Source of the DNA: Acidicapsa acidisoli
GTDB taxonomy: Bacteria > Acidobacteriota > Terriglobia > Terriglobales > Acidobacteriaceae
Reading direction: 5' to 3'
NCBI RefSeq assembly: GCF_025685625.1
Contig: NZ_JAGSYI010000001.1
Coordinates: forward strand, 992,001 to 1,056,000
DNA: 64,000 nucleotides
Each line of letters starts with the position of its first letter. Position 1 is the first letter of the stretch. Positions 24,612 to 32,172 of this stretch are shown here, piece after piece. Both the position numbers and the translations under genes were made by a program. The notes beneath the pieces were generated by a model. It was not told the DNA's origin, ran no database searches, and was given only the letters and a program-made list of their open reading frames with translations.

Positions 24612-25661
24612 TCACAATATCTTCTTCCCAAACGCTGAGCAAGCCAGTTCCACAGCCAGATCCGCAGTCCGGTTGCGCTCGTCAATCACTGGATTGACCT
24701 CGACGATCTCAAAGCTGAGCAATTTGCCATCGTCGGCGAGTATCTCCATGGCCAGATGAGCCTCGCGATACGTCACGCCTCCGCGAACCGGCGTGCCCAC
24801 ACCTGGAGCGTCTTCGGGATCGATCCAGTCCATGTCGAGCGATACGTGGTAGCCGACGGTGCCGCGCCCTGCGGCGCGCAAAGCTTCCTCCATCACCGCG
24901 CGCATCCCGCGCTCATCGATGTCGCGCATGGTGTATACCTCGGCCACGCCAGCGCGGCGGATGTTATCCCGTTCTGCCGAATCGATGTCGCGAACACCAA
25001 CAATCACCGTGTTCTCGGGAGAAATCTTCGGCGAGTACCCGAAAATGTGGCTCAGCGGGCCCAAACCTGAGTCGGATCCTAAATCGAGTCCCGAGCCGGC
25101 ACCCAACCCCAACAGCGCCGCCAGCGGCATGCCATGCACGTTGCCAGAGGGCGAGGTCTCCGGCGTGTTGATATCGGAGTGGGCGTCGATCCAGATAACA
25201 CCGATCTTCTGATTGGCGCGGCGGTAAAACTCGGCCACTCCAGAAATCGTTCCAGCGGCCAGCGAGTGATCCCCGCCCAAGACCAGCGGCGTCATGCCGT
25301 CTTCCAGCGTCTGAACCACAGCCTCCGCCGTTCGGGTGCAGGTATCGGCAATCTCTCGAAGGAAACGGGCGTTGGCGCTGCCCAAGTTCTGCGTTTCCGC
25401 TATTTCGACCCGGATATTGCCACCATCGACGACCTGATGCCCAAGCGCTTCAAGCCGCGCTTCGAGGCCGGCAACGCGCATTGCCGACGGCCCCATATCC
25501 ACGCCCCGGCGGCTTGCCCCGAGATCAAGCGGCACGCCAAGCACGCGGATCCTCCGCGTTGGGAGCGATTGGGTTCCGCGCCGCGAATATTGCGACTCAA
25601 TTCGGGACTGTACGCCGGTTCTGGCCGGAATAAATTCGACTAAGTCTGATTCGTTGGTCAT
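24612..25661 (-). CDS. rocF: arginase
   Basis: 349 aa. Manganese-binding blocks are clear: LGGDHS, WIDAHSDINTPETSPSGNVHGMP and SLDMDWIDPEDAPG (usually SFDVDALDP). A late EIVEVNP also fits. Arginase cleaves arginine to ornithine and urea. It has an N-terminal extension of ~35 residues before RIRVLGVPLDLGA. An unusual insertion GLGAGSGLDLGSDSGLG follows the GNVHGMPLAALL loop and is built of 12-nt units (25060-25107). The rocF symbol follows common use; agmatinase is less likely because of the HGMP and PSGN context. Confidence 0.85.
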   Translation of the reverse strand: MTNESDLVEFIPARTGVQSRIESQYSRRGTQSLPTRRIRVLGVPLDLGASRRGVDMGPSAMRVAGLEARLEALGHQVVDGGNIRVEIAETQNLGSANARFLREIADTCTRTAEAVVQTLEDGMTPLVLGGDHSLAAGTISGVAEFYRRANQKIGVIWIDAHSDINTPETSPSGNVHGMPLAALLGLGAGSGLDLGSDSGLGPLSHIFGYSPKISPENTVIVGVRDIDSAERDNIRRAGVAEVYTMRDIDERGMRAVMEEALRAAGRGTVGYHVSLDMDWIDPEDAPGVGTPVRGGVTYREAHLAMEILADDGKLLSFEIVEVNPVIDERNRTADLAVELACSAFGKKIL

Positions 25662-25764
25662 AATTACTGCTCCGACACATCTGCACTTTCTCCCGTTGTG
25701 AAGTTTCCATCGCCCGGGAGGTGATGAGTGTCAACCGCCTATTAAAGCAGACGCGGCCTGGAAC

Positions 25765-25800
25765 TGACACTTAAGGGATACAAGTGACACATTTTAGGGA
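25765..25800. repeat. direct repeat upstream of the diguanylate cyclase gene
   Basis: TGACACTTAAGGGA (25765-25778) is followed 20 nt later by TGACACATTTTAGGGA (25785-25800). The pair lies in the ~320-bp gap between the divergent arginase and GGDEF genes, so it may be a regulator-binding site spaced by two helical turns. The rest of that gap shows nothing I can name. Confidence 0.4.
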
Positions 25801-25983
25801 TTTTACCTATTGCAGAAGGAACGTTATTCTTAGCTCTGCGAGCACATTGCTGGCGGGGTTAGATGTGGGTTGGTTCCCAGGGCTTATATCTACCGTTACA
25901 TCAAAGCCGGCCGATAGTTCATTAAGGTGAATAACCGACCGGAAGCTTATGTGCAAGGCCCGAAAGTGGCGGGAGGCAAACAA

Positions 25984-28350
25984 ATGCGGAAGCTGTCGTC
26001 ATTCCTGCTGCTTCTGCTCTTTTTGCCTCTTGCAGCAGCCGCGCCTGGCCAGAACCGAGCCCCGCTCACCCACATACGGGACATAAAGTATTTGAGCAAC
26101 GTGGAAGCTGCCAAGGACCTCCCTGTTCAGATCGAAGCCACCATCACCTATGCGCGACCCTCCGAGAATAATCTCTTCGTCATGGAAGGCGGCTTAGGGC
26201 TGTATATCCAGCTCAGTCCCGAGCTCGGTTCAAAGCTTGGTTCAGAGAACGGACTCGCCGCCGGAGACCGGATCGCGGTCACTGGCGTGACCAATGCCAG
26301 CTTCCGTCCGATGGTGATGGCAAGCCAGATTCGCTTCCTCGCTCACGGTGTATTGCCGGCCCCGCAACACGCAGAGTTCGACCAGTTGATCCGCTCTGAA
26401 TTCGACTGCCAATACGTGCAGATCAGCGGGCACATCCTCTCCGCCGCATTCGATGACTCCCAGCCAAACCCGAAACTGCGCCTGCGGATCAAAGTCCCCG
26501 GCGGCACCGTGGACGGAATCATTGTCCGCCCCGGCGACCTGCGTCCAGAAGCGCTCCTGGACGCTGATGTCAGCCTCACCGGTGTCGCCGCGGCAACGTT
26601 CGACAGCAAGATGCAGGAAGGCGGGATCTCGCTGGATATGAACTCCTGGAAGGATCTGACTTACATTCGCCGTGCGTCTTCCGATTCGTGGTCGATCCCG
26701 GTGATCCCAATGGATCATGTGATCGATTATTACCGGTTCAGCAATCAGAGCCAGCGCGTTCGGATCACCGGCACGCTCACCTATTTCGAGCCGGGCGCGC
26801 TCGCGGTGGTGGAGCAAAGCGGCAGGTCGATGCTGGTGAAAACCGATTCCACGCTGCCATTGCATGCCGGCTCCGCAGTTGAGGCCTCTGGCTTTCCCAC
26901 CATCGACGATGAAAATGTCCGTCTGGAAGATAGCCAGTTACGAGCAGCAACGCAGGCTACATCGTTCCCACCCACCAAGATTGATTGGGAGAGGGCCTCC
27001 GCCGGAGCCTATGCCAACGACCTTGTCGCCATGGAGGGCGAAGTCGTCGGCCTGGTGCATGACTCGCGCGTCGACCTGTTCATCATCGACTCCGGCGGCC
27101 ACCTGTTTTCTGCAACGCTGCGGCACAGTTCCTCCGACGCAGCCAACGCCCTGTCGTACGCAATCATCCCCACCCTCGGAAGCCGGGTGCGCGTGATTGG
27201 AGTATGTTTTACGGACTTCGGCAACCACTGGCGCGACCGGTTCTGGTTTGACATTCGCATGCGCTCGCTGGCCGATGTTGTTGTATTGCAGCAGCCCTCG
27301 TGGTGGACAGTCAGACGGCTGGCGTACGTGATTACGTTGTTAAGCGCGATCATCCTGATCTTCGTGATCTGGGCAGGGCTGCTCGACCGTCAGTTGCGCA
27401 AGCAGACGGCCATATCGGCCAGGCAGAGCCAGGAAGATGCAATCCGCGAGCGCAGACTGGCGCGTCAGGAGCAGCAGAGAAGCCGCATCCTCGAACTCAT
27501 CAGCAGTTCCGCCCCCTTGCCAAAGGTCTTGCAGGAGATCCAGACCATGGTTTCGTCGCGATTGTATGGCGCGTCTTGTCGCTTCGAATTGAGCGCCAGT
27601 CTCGGAGAAGGCGCTCGTCCGGAGCGTCCCGTCGATCCCGCAATCGTCTGCGAGGAACTGCTTTCCAGAGACGGCGCCACACTGGGTCTTTTGTTGGCAA
27701 CCCCGCTGCGCCACATCTCCAGCGAAGCTGAAATTTCCGCTGCGATAGCGGCCGGAGCGCGGCTTGCCGAGTTGGCCATCGATACCCGCCGCCTGTACAG
27801 CGATCTGCGCCATCGCTCCGAGCACGATCTGCTCACCGATATTCCAAACCGATTCAGCATGGAGAAGAGACTCGATCAACTGATGCAGTCAGCACGCCGC
27901 AGCGAGGCCGTCTTCGGCATGATCTATGTCGACCTCGATCGGTTCAAACAGGTCAACGACCACTACGGACACCGGATCGGCGACCTCTACCTGCAGGAGG
28001 TAACGCGGCGCATGAAGCTTCAGTTGCGCAGCGAAGACATGCTGACCCGAATCGGCGGCGACGAGTTCCTCGCTCTCGTGCCCATTCTTCGCAGCCGGGC
28101 CGATGCCGAGGAGATCGCCCTTCGCCTGGAACGGTGCTTTGACGAGCCGTTTGATCTGGAGGGGATTCAACTGCACGGCTCCGCCAGCGTCGGCCTGGCA
28201 GTCTACCCGGCCGACGGCGCCACCGAAGAAGAGCTGCAGCGCTCCGCGGACGCGGCAATGTATGTGCACAAAGAGAGCAAGCGGCAACAGAAAAAACTCG
28301 CTCGGGAAATGCGCCACGCAAGCAGCCCAGAGATAATTGACCAGAAATAA
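25984..28350 (+). CDS. membrane diguanylate cyclase with large periplasmic region
   Basis: 788 aa from the ATG at 25984, which has GGGAGG 7 nt upstream; the frame opens at a GTG 57 nt earlier. A signal peptide (KLSSFLLLLLFLPLAAAAP) is followed by ~430 residues of beta-rich periplasmic domain with OB-fold-like repeats (GLYIQL, VTGVT). A membrane helix (LAYVITLLSAIILIFVIWAG) leads to a coiled linker and a possible GAF-like region. The GGDEF domain has an intact GGDEF at ~691-695 and an upstream RSED inhibitory I-site five residues before it, so product feedback is expected. It makes c-di-GMP in response to an outside signal. ELGSKLGSE is a two-unit 12-nt repeat (26224-26247). Confidence 0.82.
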   Translation: MRKLSSFLLLLLFLPLAAAAPGQNRAPLTHIRDIKYLSNVEAAKDLPVQIEATITYARPSENNLFVMEGGLGLYIQLSPELGSKLGSENGLAAGDRIAVTGVTNASFRPMVMASQIRFLAHGVLPAPQHAEFDQLIRSEFDCQYVQISGHILSAAFDDSQPNPKLRLRIKVPGGTVDGIIVRPGDLRPEALLDADVSLTGVAAATFDSKMQEGGISLDMNSWKDLTYIRRASSDSWSIPVIPMDHVIDYYRFSNQSQRVRITGTLTYFEPGALAVVEQSGRSMLVKTDSTLPLHAGSAVEASGFPTIDDENVRLEDSQLRAATQATSFPPTKIDWERASAGAYANDLVAMEGEVVGLVHDSRVDLFIIDSGGHLFSATLRHSSSDAANALSYAIIPTLGSRVRVIGVCFTDFGNHWRDRFWFDIRMRSLADVVVLQQPSWWTVRRLAYVITLLSAIILIFVIWAGLLDRQLRKQTAISARQSQEDAIRERRLARQEQQRSRILELISSSAPLPKVLQEIQTMVSSRLYGASCRFELSASLGEGARPERPVDPAIVCEELLSRDGATLGLLLATPLRHISSEAEISAAIAAGARLAELAIDTRRLYSDLRHRSEHDLLTDIPNRFSMEKRLDQLMQSARRSEAVFGMIYVDLDRFKQVNDHYGHRIGDLYLQEVTRRMKLQLRSEDMLTRIGGDEFLALVPILRSRADAEEIALRLERCFDEPFDLEGIQLHGSASVGLAVYPADGATEEELQRSADAAMYVHKESKRQQKKLAREMRHASSPEIIDQK

Positions 28351-28379
28351 TTACACCGGCCACAGCGATCAGACCGGCG

Positions 28380-30473
28380 CTACGGCTTGGCTGGCTTGAC
28401 CACCGGCGTGAGAGCCGTCGGCAAAGGATCTCCCCAGATATAGTGATCGAACCAGTATTCGTTCTCTTCCATCACCGCCCGCTGCTGCTTGGGCTTGTTG
28501 ATGGGGTGTCCGAATCCGTCGTACACCACCATCTTCACCGGCACGCCATGATCTTCCAGAGCCTGCCGCAGCTCAAAGGAATTCGCCACCGGAACCCGCC
28601 GGTCCGAACCCCCATGCTGAATTAACGTCGGCGTCTTCGCTTTGGCGATATAGCTGATCGGCGAAGTCTTCCTGTAAATCTCCGGATCGTCCCATGGCGT
28701 TGCTTTCAGATACTGCGGCGTAAACGGAGTTATATCGGTATTGGCGTAGTAAGTCATCCAGTCCGAGATCCCCGCGCCGACCGAAACCGCTTTGAAGCGG
28801 TCGCTCGATGTCGTGATGAAAGCCGAGATATAACCACCTTCACTCCAGCCCATCGAACCCACGCGATCCTTGTCCACAAAGCCCTGCGCGATCAGGTAGT
28901 CAACGCCCGAGATCACATCCGCATAATCGCCCACCCCAAGATTCCGCACATTCAGCGAACGAAACTTCTCGCCATACCCCGCCGAACCGCGATAATTCGG
29001 CCGCAGGATCAGTGCGCCCTTGGCCACAAAACGCTCCATCGGGTAATACCGGTCTGGATTGATCATCGGCATATCAATGCCCGTCGGGCCACCATGGATT
29101 ACAACCAGCAACGGATACTTCTTGCTGGGCGAAAAGTCTGCCGGCTTGTACAGAACTCCCTCGATCATCGCGCCGTCACCCGACTTCCACTGAACCACCT
29201 CCCGCTTCGCCGTATCGAATCCGCTGAGCTGCTCGCCAGCGTGAGTCAGCTTCACAGGCGCAGCAGCAGCCAAATTCGAGGCAAGCTCCGAGGCATAAAT
29301 CTCAGGGAATTGATTCGCCCCAGCACCCTGATACGCCACATGCCGGAAGTCCTTCGAAAGCGAGAACTGCATCGCAATCTCAGACCCCGGCATCTCGATC
29401 TTCCTGACCGCCTCCGTCTTCGGGTTCAGCACGAATAGCGAAGAAGCCATCTTCTGCAGCGCCGAGAAGTAAATCCCATCCGGGCCCCAGTCCAGCAAAT
29501 CGGCGTCTTCGTCGAAGCCCTGTGTCAGCACGCGAGGCGTTCCACCATTGCTGTCGACCACCGCAATCCTCTGGTCGGCATAAAAGAAGAACTTGCTCCC
29601 ATTCGATGTCACATAAGCGATCTGGCTTCCATCCGGCGACCAATGCGGATTCACGTCCGGTCCCGCCGTTTCCACCAGTTTCTTCACCGCGCCGTCCGCG
29701 ACCGCAACGGTGTAGATATCCGCGGAAAAGCCAGAGATCAGGTCAGGATCGCGTTGCGCGCTGAAAGCGATGCGCGAGCCATCCGGCGAAAACCGGAAGT
29801 AGCCGACACTGAACGTCTCTCCCTGAGTCAGCAGCTTTGGCTCCGCAGGCGCAGCCGTGCGGCCAGCGGCATCTGTTTTGGGCAGCTCAAGCAGCCACAG
29901 ATGCGCCATTTCGTAATCGGCGTGAAAGACATGATACTCGCCGAAGTAATCCTTGCGGTCTTTCATCGCCTTGGGCTCAGGCCCGGTGGCCGCAATCGCG
30001 ATCCGCTTCGAGTCAGGAGACCACTCGAAGCCCTCTACGCCGTCCTCCATCTTGGTCAACTGCTGCGCTTCCCCGCCATCGAGCGGCATCACATAGAGCT
30101 GATTCTTTTCCTTCGGCGAGCTAGGAAGCGGCCCGGGACGATTGGACAGGAACGCGATCCAGCGGCCATCCGGCGACCAAGCGGCATTATTGCTGGAGTT
30201 CGCCATGGCCGTAAGGCGATGGCTCTCGCCCGTCGCCGTGTCAGCCAGCCAGAGATCGGTCTCAAAAGCATTCGCGTCCCAATCCGTGCGCGTCTGCTCA
30301 TACACCACATGCTTGCCATCCGGCGAGATACGCGGAGAAGCAACATGGTGCATCTCAAGCGATTGATCGATCGTCGGCGTTCTGGTGGGAACAGGCGTCT
30401 GCGCCCCGGCATCGGCAACAGCAGCAACAGAAAGAGCAAGCAACGCGAAAGATACCAGCGCAAGACGGTTCAA
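28380..30473 (-). CDS. exported S9-family prolyl oligopeptidase-type peptidase
   Basis: 697 aa starting at TTG, with AGGAGAAA 6 nt upstream. A signal peptide (LALVSFALLALSVAAVADAGA) is present. The first ~410 residues form a beta-propeller of WD40-like PD40 repeats (ISPDGKHVVYEQ, WSPDGRWIAFLSN, FSPDGSRIAFSA). The alpha/beta hydrolase domain holds the nucleophile in GSMGWSEGGYIS, an Asp in LIQHGGSDRRVP and the His in YDGFGHPINKP. It probably degrades oligopeptides or dipeptides outside the cytoplasm. It is divergent from the TIR gene. Confidence 0.88.
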   Translation of the reverse strand: MNRLALVSFALLALSVAAVADAGAQTPVPTRTPTIDQSLEMHHVASPRISPDGKHVVYEQTRTDWDANAFETDLWLADTATGESHRLTAMANSSNNAAWSPDGRWIAFLSNRPGPLPSSPKEKNQLYVMPLDGGEAQQLTKMEDGVEGFEWSPDSKRIAIAATGPEPKAMKDRKDYFGEYHVFHADYEMAHLWLLELPKTDAAGRTAAPAEPKLLTQGETFSVGYFRFSPDGSRIAFSAQRDPDLISGFSADIYTVAVADGAVKKLVETAGPDVNPHWSPDGSQIAYVTSNGSKFFFYADQRIAVVDSNGGTPRVLTQGFDEDADLLDWGPDGIYFSALQKMASSLFVLNPKTEAVRKIEMPGSEIAMQFSLSKDFRHVAYQGAGANQFPEIYASELASNLAAAAPVKLTHAGEQLSGFDTAKREVVQWKSGDGAMIEGVLYKPADFSPSKKYPLLVVIHGGPTGIDMPMINPDRYYPMERFVAKGALILRPNYRGSAGYGEKFRSLNVRNLGVGDYADVISGVDYLIAQGFVDKDRVGSMGWSEGGYISAFITTSSDRFKAVSVGAGISDWMTYYANTDITPFTPQYLKATPWDDPEIYRKTSPISYIAKAKTPTLIQHGGSDRRVPVANSFELRQALEDHGVPVKMVVYDGFGHPINKPKQQRAVMEENEYWFDHYIWGDPLPTALTPVVKPAKP

Positions 30474-30597
30474 GCGTTTTCTCCTGGACGGATTTGACCG
30501 AAGTATACCCGCCCCAAGCTGGCCCCGCCAGTTCCCAGGCGATGATCGAAACCTCGGATTTCACGAACAATCATGGTAGTATTCCCCCACAACCCCG

Positions 30598-32172
30598 GTG
30601 ACCACTATGCCGTTCGAGACAGATCTGTTCATCAGCTACACCCACATCGATAATCAACCCCTCATCAAGGGGCAGGAGGGCTGGGTTGACCGCTTTCAGT
30701 TTTCGCTGGCCTCGCTTCTGGAGAGGTGGATGGGCGAGAAGGCGCATATCTGGAAGGACGAAAGGCTGTCCGGCGACGACAACTTCGCCAAAGAAATCCT
30801 CTCTCAGTTTCCGAAGACCGCCGTGATGCTCTCCGTAGTCAGCCCTCGATACATCAAATCAGACTGGTGCAAGCAGGAGGTTGGGAAATTCTGCGAGGTA
30901 GCCGAACAGACGCTTGGGTTAGAGGTGAAGAACAAGTTCCGTCTGGTCAAAGTCGTTCTGGCTCCAATCGAACGCAGTCAACTCCCTCACCCCGCCATGA
31001 TCAAGGGGCTGGGTTTCGAGTTCTACGAGGTAGGCAGCGACCAGACACCGCGCGAATACGACCCTTATTTCGGAGCCGAGTGGGGCGAAAAATTTCTGGA
31101 TACAGTGCAGAAACTCGCCTTTCAGTTAAGCCTGCTTCTGAAGCTGGTCGCTGAGGCCGAGGCCGAGGCAAAAGCTCAGGCTAAGGCACTGACCGACACG
31201 ATAAACGGGGCTAAGCCGGAAACCGCAACAACTACTCCGTCAACCCCATCAACCCAATCCAAGCCGACCGTGTATCTGGCCGAGTGCAGTTTCGATCAAC
31301 GTACGGCCCGCGAGACACTGGATGTCGAACTGAAGCGCCATGGCTACCGAGTCCTGCCCGATCAGGAGCTGCCAAAAGATGAAGAGGCATACACAGCCCA
31401 GGTAGCCGAGTGCCTCCGGCAAAGCCAGCTGTCGATCCATCTGATCGGGAGCGCCTATGGAATGGTCCCCGACGGACCGAGCCAGAAGTCGGTCGTGGTG
31501 CTTCAGAATGAGCTGGCGATTCAACAAAGCCGGAACACTGGACTAAAGCGCCTGATCTGGGTTCCCGACGGCATCGCTCCCAAACAAAAAGAGCAGGTCG
31601 ACTTCATCAATCTGCTGCAAACCAATGCCGACGCTCAGTTCGGAGCCGACCTGATCTCTTCCCGCGAACCGGAAGCAATCAAGGGCGCGATGCACTCGGC
31701 ACTGCAGAAGCTGGAACAGAAGCAGGCAGCTGCCGCGGCGGCCGTGCCAAAAAGTGGCCAGGATGGCCGCAAGATGATCTTCCTCATCTGCGACGAAAAG
31801 GACCTGATGAGCACCATCCCGCTCAATAAGCTCCTGAAAGCGCGGGGATTCGACGTTGAGATTCCTTTGTTTGAGGGAGATGCCGCAGCCGTGCGCCAGA
31901 CGCGTGTGGATCTCTTCGGCCGGGCCTCCGGTGTTCTGGTTTTCTACGGCGAGGGTGGCGCACAGTGGAGAGCGTCCATCGACGCCGAACTGAGAAAACA
32001 CTCAGGCGGTCAGCATGACAAGGCGATCTACACCTGCCTTGCCGGGCCCGAAACCGTCGCCAAGCGCTATCTAATCGCAACCGAGGAACCGAACGTGATC
32101 AACTGCCTCGAAGGAATTAGCGAAGCGGCAGTCCTTCCCTTCCTCACTGCCATGAACGGAGTGCGCGGATGA
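30598..32172 (+). CDS. TIR-domain protein with two further TIR-like modules
   Basis: 524 aa. Module 1 (residues ~7-125): DLFISYTHIDNQ, FAKEILSQ, then VMLSVVSPRYIKSDWCKQEVGKF, with Glu94 at the usual TIR catalytic place. An Ala/Glu/Lys coiled linker (185-200) and a Thr/Pro hinge follow. Module 2 (~223-365): TVYLAECSFDQRTARETLDVELKRHGY, then LSIHLIGSAYG, a DUF4062/TIR-like flavodoxin fold. Module 3 (~393-520): MIFLICDEKDLMSTIPLNKLLKARGFDV, then ASGVLVFYGEGG. Bacterial TIRs cleave NAD or make cADPR-type signals. Its stop overlaps the STAND gene by 4 nt. The start is GTG 30598 or ATG 30607; no strong ribosome site. Confidence 0.75.
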   Translation: MTTMPFETDLFISYTHIDNQPLIKGQEGWVDRFQFSLASLLERWMGEKAHIWKDERLSGDDNFAKEILSQFPKTAVMLSVVSPRYIKSDWCKQEVGKFCEVAEQTLGLEVKNKFRLVKVVLAPIERSQLPHPAMIKGLGFEFYEVGSDQTPREYDPYFGAEWGEKFLDTVQKLAFQLSLLLKLVAEAEAEAKAQAKALTDTINGAKPETATTTPSTPSTQSKPTVYLAECSFDQRTARETLDVELKRHGYRVLPDQELPKDEEAYTAQVAECLRQSQLSIHLIGSAYGMVPDGPSQKSVVVLQNELAIQQSRNTGLKRLIWVPDGIAPKQKEQVDFINLLQTNADAQFGADLISSREPEAIKGAMHSALQKLEQKQAAAAAAVPKSGQDGRKMIFLICDEKDLMSTIPLNKLLKARGFDVEIPLFEGDAAAVRQTRVDLFGRASGVLVFYGEGGAQWRASIDAELRKHSGGQHDKAIYTCLAGPETVAKRYLIATEEPNVINCLEGISEAAVLPFLTAMNGVRG

